From NCBI GenBank assembly GCA_934668515.1, contig CAKUNS010000008.1, positions 1 through 64,000 on the forward strand: a DNA stretch of 64,000 nucleotides, given 5' to 3'. This stretch comes from an uncultured Eggerthellaceae bacterium. GTDB lineage: Bacteria; Actinomycetota; Coriobacteriia; Coriobacteriales; Eggerthellaceae. The notes below the pieces were generated by a model that had not been told where the DNA came from, searched no databases, and saw only the letters and a list, made by a program, of their open reading frames with translations. Shown in pieces: positions 42,425 through 50,879 of the stretch (positions are counted from its first letter, which is position 1; every line of letters starts with the position of its first letter). Both the position numbers and the translations under genes were made by a program.

Positions 42425-43852
42425 ATGGGTAGGCCGACTATTTATCCTACTGGCACCACCATTTACGATCCGGAAAGGTGCCAGAACGGCTATACCGTTT
42501 TCACCGCACCTGGCAAGGGCGTCGCTATCATCAACATGAACGGCGAGATCGTTCGTTTTTACAAGGACGTTAATGGCTTCCCGCCCCGCGTTCTTCCCGG
42601 CGGCCATGTAATCGTTACTCGCGCTCCTCGTGGTGCTGCTTTCGGTTACCAGGACATGGGCGACCTTACCATGATCGATATCGATGGTAACGTCGAGTGG
42701 ACCTTCAACAAGAACCAGGAAGTTGTCGACGATGGCGATCCTTACTGGAGCGCTCGCCAGCATCATGACTACCAGGTTTCCGGCAACCCCGTTGGTTACT
42801 GGGTCCCGGGCATGGATCCCGATCCCAACTTCGACAAGATGCTGCTCCTTACGCACAACGACGTGCGCAAGCCCAAGATCTCTCCGCAGCTGCTGCTCGA
42901 GGATCGTCTGATTGAGATCGACCGTGAGGGCAACATCCTCTGGGAGTGGAACATGCTCGACCACTTCAACGAGTTCGGTCTTGACGAAACCGCCAAGAAC
43001 GCAATGTTCCGCAACCCCAACACCCAGCATGCTGGTCCCGAGGGTCAGGGCGACATCTTCCACGTGAACTGCGCCTCTTACCTGGGCCCGAACCACTGGT
43101 TCGACGAGGGCGACGAGCGCTTCAACCCCGAGAACATCATCATGGACTCCCGCGAGGCCAACATCATGTGGATCGTCTCCCATGAGACCGGCGAGGTTGT
43201 CTGGCGCGTCGGCCCCGACTTCACCGAGACCCCCGAGCTCCGTATGTTCGGCACCATCGTCGGCCCGCACCACACCCACATGATCCCCAAGGGTCTGCCG
43301 GGCGAGGGCCATGTCATGGTCTACGACAACGGCGGCTGGGCTGGCTACGGCGCACCGAACCAGTTCTCCAAGACCGGCGTCAAGGTTACCCGCCGCGACT
43401 ACTCTCGTATCGTCGAGTTCGATCCCACCACGCTTGAGATCGTTTGGGAGTACGACGGTGAGCCGCACGTCATGGACGGCGACTTCAACTTCAACGCCAA
43501 CTACCACTACAGCCCGCTGACCTCCGACGCTCAGCGTCTGCCCAACGGCAACACGCTGATCTGCGAGGGCTGCTCCGCCACCATCCGCGAGGTTACCCCC
43601 GAGAAGGAAATCGTTTGGGAGTATCTGTACCCCGAGGTTGGCATGGCTCTGCTGTATCGCGCCTATCGTATTCCTTACGAGTGGATCCCCCAGCTTCCTG
43701 CTCAGGAAGAGGTTCCGGTCGAGCGCGTCGTTCCCGCCGAGTTCAAGATGCCCGGTGCTGCTTCCTCCGACTTCGAGAAGTTCGCTCGCGAGGTTGAGGG
43801 TGCTAAGGTCCCCGAGGGCACCATGGCTCACTGCGTCGAGAGCCTCGACTAA
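42425..43852 (+). CDS. Arylsulfotransferase (ASST)-family protein
   Basis: A 475-residue protein built from repeated beta-propeller-like strands (for example DLTMIDIDGNVEWTF, RLIEIDREGNILWEWN and EVTPEKEIVWEY) typical of ASST-like proteins. Conserved segments comparable to bacterial AssT are IFHVN, MDSREANIMWIV and the His-rich IVGPHHTHMIP, which should contain the catalytic histidine that carries sulfate. These enzymes move sulfate from one phenolic ester to another phenol without PAPS. E. coli AssT is periplasmic, whereas this protein has no signal peptide. Strong codon bias and a good ribosome site (AAAGGGAG) imply high expression. Substrate unknown; dietary or host phenols or bile-type sulfates are possibilities. 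Confidence 0.8.
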   Translation: MGRPTIYPTGTTIYDPERCQNGYTVFTAPGKGVAIINMNGEIVRFYKDVNGFPPRVLPGGHVIVTRAPRGAAFGYQDMGDLTMIDIDGNVEWTFNKNQEVVDDGDPYWSARQHHDYQVSGNPVGYWVPGMDPDPNFDKMLLLTHNDVRKPKISPQLLLEDRLIEIDREGNILWEWNMLDHFNEFGLDETAKNAMFRNPNTQHAGPEGQGDIFHVNCASYLGPNHWFDEGDERFNPENIIMDSREANIMWIVSHETGEVVWRVGPDFTETPELRMFGTIVGPHHTHMIPKGLPGEGHVMVYDNGGWAGYGAPNQFSKTGVKVTRRDYSRIVEFDPTTLEIVWEYDGEPHVMDGDFNFNANYHYSPLTSDAQRLPNGNTLICEGCSATIREVTPEKEIVWEYLYPEVGMALLYRAYRIPYEWIPQLPAQEEVPVERVVPAEFKMPGAASSDFEKFAREVEGAKVPEGTMAHCVESLD

Positions 43853-43899
43853 CATCAGGCCTTCGCGGTCTCGCAAACCGCAAACATCTTCGGATGCAC

Positions 43900-43938
43900 A
43901 AAGGGTTCGCAGCTTATGCTGCGAACCCTTTTTTTCGT
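43900..43938 (+). terminator. Strong terminator after the ASST gene
   Basis: A perfect 14-bp stem AAAGGGTTCGCAGC (43900-43913) with complement 43918-43931, loop TTAT, followed by a seven-T run. Confidence 0.95.
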
Positions 43939-44053
43939 TTGCTTTGGGTGTGCAAGCGCGGCTGTAGGGAATAGGGCGCGAGCCGCAGTGATTACGAAGA
44001 GCTCGATCAGGGGTCTTGCAGAGCGATCTTGCTGAAGCCGACCCGCACGCTGC

Positions 44054-45292
44054 TTAAAGTGGTTGGTAGCCGACGACTTGCAGGTAGATCATTAGGAAGA
44101 GCGCTATGCCCGCGATAATTGAAAGAGCGATCAGGCTTTGCTTGGGTATCGATGCTCTCTTAAGCTTAGGGAACCATTTATGCAGCGGTCGTCGGTCGCA
44201 GACAAGGAACACGGGTACGATCAAGAAAAGGCTTACCGCTAGGTTAGATATAAGACGCTCGTCAAAAGAAAGGAATGCGCTCGCGGTGTTACCAGGGTTG
44301 AAGGTGTTGGCCACGCAGACGGCAAAGACAAGCGCGCAATAGGCGAGCGATATGATGTCCCAGGCCAATCCAACGGATCGGGGAATGTGCGAAAGCAAGC
44401 CTCGCCGCACTATCGCGGGGTTGGTTTTGTCGCTTGACTTTATCTCGGGCGCACGGCTCGTTGAGTCTGAGTTGCTTTCCGTTGGTTTGATTCTCGCCGC
44501 TTTGGCGAACGCGTTGCGAAGCTCGGCTGCGCTTCGATAGCGATTCGCAGGGTCGAATTCTGTCGCTCTGTTCAGAACCTTCTTAAGCGAAGAGGGGACA
44601 TCGCGGTCGGCGAAACCTGTGGCTGCAAGCATGGGATCGGGCGTTTCTCCCGTAAGCATGAAGTACAGCAGCATGCCCAGTGCATACACGTCGCTTCGCA
44701 CGTCGGTTTGCTTGTAGCCGAATTGCTCGGGCGGCGCATAGGAGCGCGTGCCGAATTGCCGAGTGTCTGCGGTGGCTTCTTCGGAAAAGCTTCGAGCGAT
44801 ACCAATATCGATGAGATAAACGTTATCCCAGGTGACCATGATGTTGGACGGTTTGATGTCGCGATGGATCACTGGTTTGCCCAAAGATTCGTGAAGCTCG
44901 GTGGCGGCGTCGCAGATCTGCGGGAATAGGCGACAGACAAGATCGCGCCTGTTTTCCGCATTGCGAACCTCATCTTCGAGTGTGCGACCCGAGAGATGCT
45001 CCATGATCACGACAAGGCTGTCGCCGTCGCGACGGCAATCGAAGATGTGGGGCAGATGGCGAAAGACAACACCTGAGTTTTGAGCTGCGAAAACATCTTC
45101 GTAAGCACCGCCCAGGCCTGAATCGAGCTTGATGACTTTGCGAATGAACGGGCCCTGATCGGCGCCAGATTTCGTCCAGTACACGCGTTCAGTGCGCTCG
45201 TGTTCGCCGTCTTTAAGCAGCGCGTCGACGCGGAATCCTCCGTTATCAAAGTCTCTCATCAGTTGTTCGAGTTCATTGTCCATGGTGGTCAT
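44054..45292 (-). CDS. Membrane-anchored Ser/Thr protein kinase
   Basis: A 412-residue Hanks-type kinase. Catalytic loop HRDIKPSN lies near residue 141; the metal motif is DIG rather than DFG (LIDIGIARSF); the activation segment ends GTRSYAPPEQ; DVRSDVYALGMLL is subdomain IX. The glycine-rich loop is poorly conserved. After residue about 300 come three membrane helices at the C-terminus, so the kinase faces the cytoplasm with no external sensor domain. The DIG variant is seen in active bacterial kinases of this small group. It lies 64 bases downstream of an HTH gene on the same strand, its usual partner. Confidence 0.88.
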   Translation of the reverse strand: MTTMDNELEQLMRDFDNGGFRVDALLKDGEHERTERVYWTKSGADQGPFIRKVIKLDSGLGGAYEDVFAAQNSGVVFRHLPHIFDCRRDGDSLVVIMEHLSGRTLEDEVRNAENRRDLVCRLFPQICDAATELHESLGKPVIHRDIKPSNIMVTWDNVYLIDIGIARSFSEEATADTRQFGTRSYAPPEQFGYKQTDVRSDVYALGMLLYFMLTGETPDPMLAATGFADRDVPSSLKKVLNRATEFDPANRYRSAAELRNAFAKAARIKPTESNSDSTSRAPEIKSSDKTNPAIVRRGLLSHIPRSVGLAWDIISLAYCALVFAVCVANTFNPGNTASAFLSFDERLISNLAVSLFLIVPVFLVCDRRPLHKWFPKLKRASIPKQSLIALSIIAGIALFLMIYLQVVGYQPL

Positions 45293-45355
45293 GATATCAG
45301 TGGCTCGCGACCTTGCGGCGCAGCGAGGTGCTGTTGCTCATGCGGCTGAGCCCTC

Positions 45356-45784
45356 TTAATCTTTTTGGCAAATGGTGTCTTCCCCGAAATGATAGAGCTG
45401 CTCGTCCGTTTTTCGCAGGTCGGCGTGGTGAGAGGTGCAGAAGATGATGATCGCGTCGCGGCGATCCTTGCAGTAGAGGGCTCGCCATCCGCCTGCTTGC
45501 AGAAGTCGATTGGTCTCTTTAAGATCCAGTTTCATTGCGAACGCTATTTGCAGAAGCTTGTCGCGAGATGGCTTTCGGGCGCCCGTGAATATTTGGTAGC
45601 CGAACGTGCTGTTCAGCCCTGCGTCGCGAATCACATTCGGGCGCTTCAGTTGCTTCTCGTCCAAAAGGTGCTGAAGGTAATCGGAGAGCGACAGGCTGCC
45701 GATGTCGTGCTTGCTGGCGAATGTCGCTGGGCTTGGGGCGTCAAGCAGTTCGTCGAGCAGTTCTTCTGTTAGCGGTTCGTTCAC
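45356..45784 (-). CDS. XRE-like HTH protein, kinase operon partner
   Basis: A 142-residue protein with a helix-turn-helix in its middle (RPNVIRDAGLNSTFGYQIF then GARKPSRDKLLQIAFAM) and a C-terminal segment RDAIIIFCTSHH typical of small HTH proteins encoded beside Hanks-type kinases in Firmicutes and Actinobacteria. It may be the kinase's phosphorylation target or its regulator; this is inferred from co-occurrence only. ATG 45784 has AAGGACGT upstream. The gene and the kinase probably share a transcript. Confidence 0.78.
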   Translation of the reverse strand: MNEPLTEELLDELLDAPSPATFASKHDIGSLSLSDYLQHLLDEKQLKRPNVIRDAGLNSTFGYQIFTGARKPSRDKLLQIAFAMKLDLKETNRLLQAGGWRALYCKDRRDAIIIFCTSHHADLRKTDEQLYHFGEDTICQKD

Positions 45785-45922
45785 GACGTCCTTCTGGGAT
45801 AGGTGTTTGTTCCGTCTAATAATAAGGGATTCTTAAGTTTCGTGGACTTAGACAAGTAAGCGGCTCCCGGCAATGGTGGCGAGAGCCGCCTGTTCTTTAA
45901 GGAATGCGTGATGACGCTTGGC

Positions 45923-46624
45923 TTATTTTTCCAGGTGCTCGATGGCGTAATTCGCTTCGTCCTCGGTGAATCCTTCTGCTGAAGAGACAAGCTGGTCGTG
46001 AATGGCTCCGGGGGACATATCCATCTGCTTCTGATAGGTCTTCGCCTTTGCGAGGGCGTTTGCGTTCCAATCGGCTTCGATGTTGTCGATTGCGTATTGG
46101 GCTGCCTCGCTGGAGAACTGCTCGGCCGAAGAGGTGAGCTGATTGTAAATACCCTGCTTGGACATATGCATCGTGCTGGAATAAGTCTTGGCTTTGGAGA
46201 GCGCGGAGGTGTATTCCTTGGGTACGCTGCTGCTTGCGGAGCTTGCACTTGCGGAAGAGCTAGCTGCGGCGGTCGAAGAGGCTGAAGACTGCGTGGACGC
46301 TGCGGCGGGGGTGTTCGTGGAGGTTGCCTCCTCGATTGCGGCGCTGTATGCGCTCTGCGACGCGACGACGATGATAAGGGCAATGACGTTCACGACAACA
46401 GCGGCGATGGAAAGGCCCTTGCCCGCGCGTGTCCCGCGGATGGTGGCGACAAGGCCGACGATGCCGAAGATGGTGCCCAAGAAGGCCAACAGCGCAGAGA
46501 AGTTGTTGATGAACGGCAAGAATGAGGTCAGAAGGGCGATGATGCCCAAAACCAGGGAGGCGATTCCCATTGCCGATTTGGGCTTTTGGACTGTTGCCTG
46601 CTGAGGGTCGGAGTTTTTGCTCAT
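45923..46624 (-). CDS. DUF4190-like membrane protein with two Ltp repeats
   Basis: A 233-residue protein. Residues 15-100 hold three hydrophobic helices of DUF4190 type (GIASLVLGIIALLTSFLPF). A Ser/Ala-rich linker follows (about 115-140). The C-terminal 95 residues are two copies of the Ltp unit: ALSKAKTYSSTMHMSKQGIY...FSSEAAQYAIDNIEADWN and ALAKAKTYQKQMDMSPGAIH...FTEDEANYAIEHL. This unit is the 'host cell surface-exposed lipoprotein' family; in phage TP-J34 the Ltp protein blocks DNA entry of other phages. Here it is carried on a membrane protein with no lipobox. Function as phage defence is only an analogy. ATG 46624 follows GGAAAGGAAG. Confidence 0.85.
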   Translation of the reverse strand: MSKNSDPQQATVQKPKSAMGIASLVLGIIALLTSFLPFINNFSALLAFLGTIFGIVGLVATIRGTRAGKGLSIAAVVVNVIALIIVVASQSAYSAAIEEATSTNTPAAASTQSSASSTAAASSSASASSASSSVPKEYTSALSKAKTYSSTMHMSKQGIYNQLTSSAEQFSSEAAQYAIDNIEADWNANALAKAKTYQKQMDMSPGAIHDQLVSSAEGFTEDEANYAIEHLEK

Positions 46625-46696
46625 GAATCTTCCTTTCCGGATTAATTGAAGAAGCTGATGACGTCTCTCAATAGTAGGAAAGGCCTCCTCGCGATT

Positions 46697-46715
46697 CATT
46701 AGCTGTCAGCTAATG
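46697..46715. promoter_or_regulatory. 19-base perfect palindrome upstream of the Ltp-repeat gene
   Basis: CATTAGCTGTCAGCTAATG lies 73 bases from the Ltp-type gene and 220 bases from the MetE-like gene, in the 310-base divergent region 46625-46934. It is symmetric around one base, a form usual for homodimeric regulators. TACTAT on the minus strand (about 46668-46673) may be the -10 of the Ltp-type gene. Confidence 0.55.
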
Positions 46716-46934
46716 ATCGGTTGATTGCTGGTGACGGGTGTGGTTTACGGTTTATGTGCTCGCTTTGTTGCTCTTCGCATTCCCCGCTAACCCAGTTAAC
46801 GGAATGACAGATAACTACGTATAACTTATCCGTTCTTCCGCTGGAAGTTGGTGCTTGGTACTCTTTTTCCCGTTAAATCGCAACTGCGGCGTCCGGCGTC
46901 CTGCCTGGCGCCTATTCAAAAAAGGGAGAAAGAC

Positions 46935-48065
46935 ATGACTAAGCAAAATGCACCGTTTCGTTTCGACGTGGTCGGCAGCTTCCTCAGGCCCGACTACCTG
47001 CGTAGCGCCCGCGCTTCGTTCGAGCGCGGCGAGATTTCGGCCGATCAGCTTAAGGAAGTCGAAGATCGCGCTATCCTCGACCTGATCGCAAAGGAAAAGC
47101 AAGCCGGCCTTCGCTGCATCACCGATGGTGAGTTCCGTCGTCTGACCTGGCATCTCGACTTTATGTGGGGCATCGAGGGCGTTCGCCGCGTGAAGTCCGA
47201 AACTGGCAACACCACCTTCGAGGGCGAGGCCGCCGCAATCGATGACGTAACCATTGAGGGCCGCCTTTCCGCCAAGAACCACCCCTTCATCGAGCACTTT
47301 AAGTTCGTGAAGGCGCGGGAGGACGAGAACACCGTCGCCAAGCTGACCATTCCGTCACCTGGTCAGTTCTATGCCCAGTTCACCGGAACGCAGGAGCTTG
47401 CCAACACGCTTGAGATCTTCGGCACCAAAGAGGCGTTCGCCGAGGACGTTGTCGCTGCATATTCCGAGTTCGTAGCCGAGTTCTACGCCGCGGGCGGCCG
47501 CAACCTTCAGTTTGACGATTGCACGTGGGGCGGCTTCGTGAACCCCGACATGGCCAAGCAGCTTACCGGCCTTTCCACTCAGGAAGAGCTGAAGGAGTAC
47601 ATGAACACGCTGGTTGACATCAACAACCGCGTGATTGCTTCGAAGTCCGGCGACGACCTGGCCATTAACACCCACGCATGCCGCGGCAACTACCACTCCA
47701 CCTACTTCTCCAGCGGTGCATACGATTCCGTCGCCGACCCGCTGTTCACCAGCGAGAACGTGGACGCCTACTTCTTGGAGTACGACGACGAGCGTTCGGG
47801 CGGCTTCGAGCCTTTGGCGAAGGTTTCGGGGCGGAAGAAGGTTGTCCTGGGCCTGATCACCACCAAGAGCCCTGAACTCGAGGACAAGGAAGCGGTCATC
47901 GCCCGTATCCGCGAGGCCGAGAAGTACGTGCCGCTTGATCGTCTGTACCTGTCCCCGCAGTGCGGTTTCGCCAGCTGCGAGATTGGCAACAAGCTCACCG
48001 AGGACGAGCAGTGGGCCAAGGTCGCCCTTGTTCGCGAGATCGCTCAGGAGGTCTGGGGCGAGTAG
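46935..48065 (+). CDS. MetE C-terminal-domain-like methyltransferase (paralogue 2)
   Basis: A 376-residue paralogue of the protein at 22318, with the same start (NAPFRFDVVGSFLRPDYLR) and the same early motif ITDGEFRRLTWHLDF. Zinc-site segments TQ-like INTHACRGNYHS (His, Cys) and LSPQCGFAS (Cys) are retained. It corresponds to the C-terminal barrel of MetE alone. Methyl acceptor and donor cannot be read. ATG 46935 follows AAAGGGAGAAAG. It is monocistronic and ends in a strong hairpin. The presence of two divergent copies argues for different substrates. Confidence 0.82.
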   Translation: MTKQNAPFRFDVVGSFLRPDYLRSARASFERGEISADQLKEVEDRAILDLIAKEKQAGLRCITDGEFRRLTWHLDFMWGIEGVRRVKSETGNTTFEGEAAAIDDVTIEGRLSAKNHPFIEHFKFVKAREDENTVAKLTIPSPGQFYAQFTGTQELANTLEIFGTKEAFAEDVVAAYSEFVAEFYAAGGRNLQFDDCTWGGFVNPDMAKQLTGLSTQEELKEYMNTLVDINNRVIASKSGDDLAINTHACRGNYHSTYFSSGAYDSVADPLFTSENVDAYFLEYDDERSGGFEPLAKVSGRKKVVLGLITTKSPELEDKEAVIARIREAEKYVPLDRLYLSPQCGFASCEIGNKLTEDEQWAKVALVREIAQEVWGE

Positions 48066-48159
48066 CCAGCCTTTGCGCTACGTCTGCCTTCGCGGTGCCC
48101 GCGTTTCGCGGCTCGGTCAAGCATTCATGTCACGCGTGTCCAACTTAAAATCGTCATTC

Positions 48160-48196
48160 AGGCCCTTGCAAGACAGAAACCGTCTTGCAAGGGCCT
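48160..48196 (+). terminator. Terminator after MetE-like paralogue 2
   Basis: A perfect 15-bp stem AGGCCCTTGCAAGAC (48160-48174) pairs with 48182-48196 around a seven-base loop. T-run is short (TTCC). Confidence 0.78.
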
Positions 48197-48306
48197 TCCG
48201 CATTCGGTTTGCCGTGGCGAACATGATCTGCTGACCGTTTATGATACCGTTTGCCGATTGCCCTTTTGGGTTTCCCTATATCAGCGATATCGACCGAAAC
48301 CAACGT

Positions 48307-48387
48307 TTGAGCAGGCATTTTCTAAAGTATAGTATGTAATTTGGCAATGATTGCCGCATGCCGTTTTCCATATCCTCGTTTGGATAG
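48307..48387 (+). promoter_or_regulatory. Candidate hydrogenase-operon promoter and inverted repeats
   Basis: TTGAGC (48307-48312), 17 bases, TAGTAT (48330-48335) form a plausible promoter. GGCAAT-G-ATTGCC (48343-48355) overlaps the expected start site, and TATCC/GGATA (48372-48387) follows, so repressor or attenuator control is possible. The leader to ATG 48489 is about 145 bases and includes TTATCGATAA. The region 48197-48306 shows nothing else. Confidence 0.5.
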
Positions 48388-48488
48388 GACAACTTGGTAT
48401 TGCATAATCGTTATCGATAATAAGCGGGGAAGAAAAGGGACTTTCCTGCTTGATAGTCAACAGATCTAGGTGAGATGGGGAGGGTTAA

Positions 48489-50354
48489 ATGAGCCGGCTT
48501 ACTATTAGTATTCCTGGCGTCGAAGAAGAGCGCTTTACCTCTTATGTTGAAGACAACATGAGGAGCCTTCAAGCGACGTCGCCGGATTCATGTCCGTTGA
48601 AGGTGCTGCTCGCACAGCTGTATCAGACGACGACTCAGTCGTGCAGCAAGTGCGTTCCGTGCTATCACGGCATTCCGTTGATGATCGAGCGTCTGCAGAA
48701 GATGATCGACCTGAAGGCTACTGGGAAAGACCTTGAAGAGTTCAAGGCCTATGCCAAGATGGCATCGGAACTTTCTGACTGCGCCGTTGGTTACAACGCG
48801 GGCAACATTGCGCTCGAGTACCTCGAGACGTTTGCGGGCGAGTTCGAGAACCACGTGAAGAACAAGGCGTGCGAGGACGCCGACTACCGTCGCGTTCCCT
48901 GCGAGACCCTGTGCCCGGCTCACGTGAACATTCCGGCGTACATCGCCCTTACGGCCGCCGGCGATTACGCAGGCGCCATCAACATGATCCGTCGCGACAA
49001 CCCGTTCCCCACTGCTTGCGCACTTATCTGCGAGCATCCCTGCGAGCGCCGTTGCCGTCGTACCCTCATCGACGCCCCGGTTAACATTCGCGGCATCAAG
49101 AAATTCGCCGTCGATCAGCGCGCCGCTGACACGGTCGAGCCTCCCAAGCGCCTTCCCGATACCGGCAAGCGCGTCGCCGTCATCGGCGGTGGCCCTTCCG
49201 GCATGACCTGCGCTTACTATCTGGCTTTGATGGGCCATTCCGTTAAGGTCTTCGAGATGCACAAGAAGCTTGGCGGCATGACCCGTTACGGCATCCCGGC
49301 TTACCGCTTCCCGCGTCATCGTCTTGACGAGGACCTGAAGGCAATCCTGTCCGTCGGCAACATCGAGGTCGAGACCGAGTGCTACGTCGACGAGGCCAAG
49401 ATGCACGAGATCCACGCCGAGTACGACGCCATCTATGTTGCCATCGGCGCTCACTCCGGCAAGCTGCTGAAGATGGACGGCATCGACTCCGAGGGCGTTT
49501 ACTCCGCCGTCGACATCCTGGGCAAGATCGGCGATGACGATTACCCCGACTTCACCGGCCAGAGCGTCGCCGTCATCGGTGGCGGCAACGTCGCCATGGA
49601 CTGCGCTCGTTCCGCTGTCCGCGCCGGCGCGAAGCAGGTTTCGGTTGTCTACCGTCGTCGTCGCGAGGACATGACCGCTCTTGACGCCGAGATCGACAGC
49701 GCAGCTGCCGAGGGCGTCGAGCTCATGATGCTCGAGGCTCCCGTTGCCATCGAGGCAGACGAGACCGGCCATGCGCGCTACGTCATTGCTCAGCCGCAGT
49801 ACATCGGCCCGGTCGATCGCGGCCGCCCGGCTCCTGTCAACGCCGCCAAGGATCAGATCAAGATCCCTGCCGACATCGTTCTCATCGCCGTTGGCCAGGC
49901 AATCGTTTCCGAGCCCTTCGCCGCATTCGGCATGGCTGTTTCCCGTCGCGCCAACTTCGAGGCCAACCAGTACCTCGAGGCCAAGGGCGACATTCCCGGC
50001 ATCTTCGTCGGCGGCGACTGCCAGACCGGCCCCAAGACCGCCATCCGCGCCATCGGCGCCGGCAAGACCGCTGCTTACAACATCGATGCGTACCTGGGCT
50101 TCGACCACACGCTCGATTGCGGCGTCGCTGTTCCCGAGCCCAACGCGAACAACCGCACGCCTACCGGCCGCGTCGAGATCAGCGAGCGCCCTGCATTCGA
50201 GCGCAAGCTTGACTTCGACTACGTCGAGGTTGACATGTCCGCCGAAGAGGCCGCTCAGGAGTGCAGCCGCTGCCTGCGCTGCGACTGCTACGGATTCCTC
50301 AGCGACGACCAGCGCGAAGTCGCTGACGAAGCACGTGCACAAGTAACTTTCTAG
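48489..50354 (+). CDS. Fused NuoF C-terminal 4Fe-4S / GltD-NfnB-like FAD-NAD(P)H oxidoreductase, electron-input subunit
   Basis: A 621-residue flavoprotein, first gene of the hydrogenase operon. Residues 30-130 match the C-terminal 4Fe-4S domain of NuoF (SCSKCVPCYHG with CxxCxxC, then DCAVGYNAGN as the fourth Cys). Residues 140-210 form the GltD/NfnB-type N-terminal double-cluster domain (CETLCPAHVNIPAYI, CALICEHPCERRCRR). FAD motif VIGGGPSGMTCAYYLALMG follows, then NAD(P)H motif VIGGGNVAMDCARSAVRAG, FAD motif GIFVGGDCQTGP, and a late CSRCLRCDC cluster site. It probably oxidises or reduces NAD(P)H and hands electrons to the two ferredoxin-like subunits. It occupies the place of formate dehydrogenase in FHL-like systems. 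Confidence 0.85.
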   Translation: MSRLTISIPGVEEERFTSYVEDNMRSLQATSPDSCPLKVLLAQLYQTTTQSCSKCVPCYHGIPLMIERLQKMIDLKATGKDLEEFKAYAKMASELSDCAVGYNAGNIALEYLETFAGEFENHVKNKACEDADYRRVPCETLCPAHVNIPAYIALTAAGDYAGAINMIRRDNPFPTACALICEHPCERRCRRTLIDAPVNIRGIKKFAVDQRAADTVEPPKRLPDTGKRVAVIGGGPSGMTCAYYLALMGHSVKVFEMHKKLGGMTRYGIPAYRFPRHRLDEDLKAILSVGNIEVETECYVDEAKMHEIHAEYDAIYVAIGAHSGKLLKMDGIDSEGVYSAVDILGKIGDDDYPDFTGQSVAVIGGGNVAMDCARSAVRAGAKQVSVVYRRRREDMTALDAEIDSAAAEGVELMMLEAPVAIEADETGHARYVIAQPQYIGPVDRGRPAPVNAAKDQIKIPADIVLIAVGQAIVSEPFAAFGMAVSRRANFEANQYLEAKGDIPGIFVGGDCQTGPKTAIRAIGAGKTAAYNIDAYLGFDHTLDCGVAVPEPNANNRTPTGRVEISERPAFERKLDFDYVEVDMSAEEAAQECSRCLRCDCYGFLSDDQREVADEARAQVTF

Positions 50355-50372
50355 GTTTTGGAGGGAGCGTAA

Positions 50373-50879
50373 ATGGGTAATAGGTACGTAATGGCCGACC
50401 CAAGATATTGCGTTGCCTGCAAAGCCTGCATGGGAGCATGCATTGCCAAGCACTCGGTGCCCGACGATGCCGGTTTCCCCCGTTTGAAGGTTATTCAGGT
50501 TAACGAGCTTGCCTCGGCTCCGGTTCTTTGCCATCAGTGCGAAGAGGCCCCCTGTGCGGCTGCTTGCCCCACGGGCGCCCTTTTCCATGATGAAGAGAAC
50601 GCGCGCATCGGCGTGAACATGTCGCTGTGCATCGGTTGCCGCAGCTGCGTGAACGCATGCCCCTTCGGGGCCGTTGACGTGGTCGCCGCGCCGCAGGCAT
50701 TCGATTTCGGTGGGTTGTCCGTCGGCGCCGCTTCCCAGGCGTCGGTTATCAAATGCGATCGCTGCGTCGATCGCGACAATGGCCCGGCATGCGTCGAGGC
50801 CTGCGCTTCCCACGCGCTGCGCATCATGCAGCGCGAAGATGACGGTAGCGTCCATGAAGTGGATGGAGGTGTGAAATGA
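50373..50879 (+). CDS. 4Fe-4S polyferredoxin, HycB/HydN-like
   Basis: A 168-residue protein with four 4Fe-4S motifs: CVACKACMGAC at the start, CHQCEEAPCAAAC, CIGCRSCVNAC and CDRCVDRDNGPACVEAC. This is the HycB/HydN fold that links a dehydrogenase to the hydrogenase arm. It starts 18 bases after the flavoprotein stop with GGAGGGAG upstream and overlaps the next gene by four bases. It should carry electrons between the flavoprotein and the hydrogenase small subunits; the exact order with the next protein is not visible. Confidence 0.88.
   Translation: MGNRYVMADPRYCVACKACMGACIAKHSVPDDAGFPRLKVIQVNELASAPVLCHQCEEAPCAAACPTGALFHDEENARIGVNMSLCIGCRSCVNACPFGAVDVVAAPQAFDFGGLSVGAASQASVIKCDRCVDRDNGPACVEACASHALRIMQREDDGSVHEVDGGVK

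Noticed and set aside
48341..48357. Possible sigma-54 promoter (TGGCA...TTGC) ahead of the hydrogenase operon
   Set aside because: The GG to GC distance is two bases shorter than required; the sequence is better explained by the GGCAAT-G-ATTGCC palindrome.
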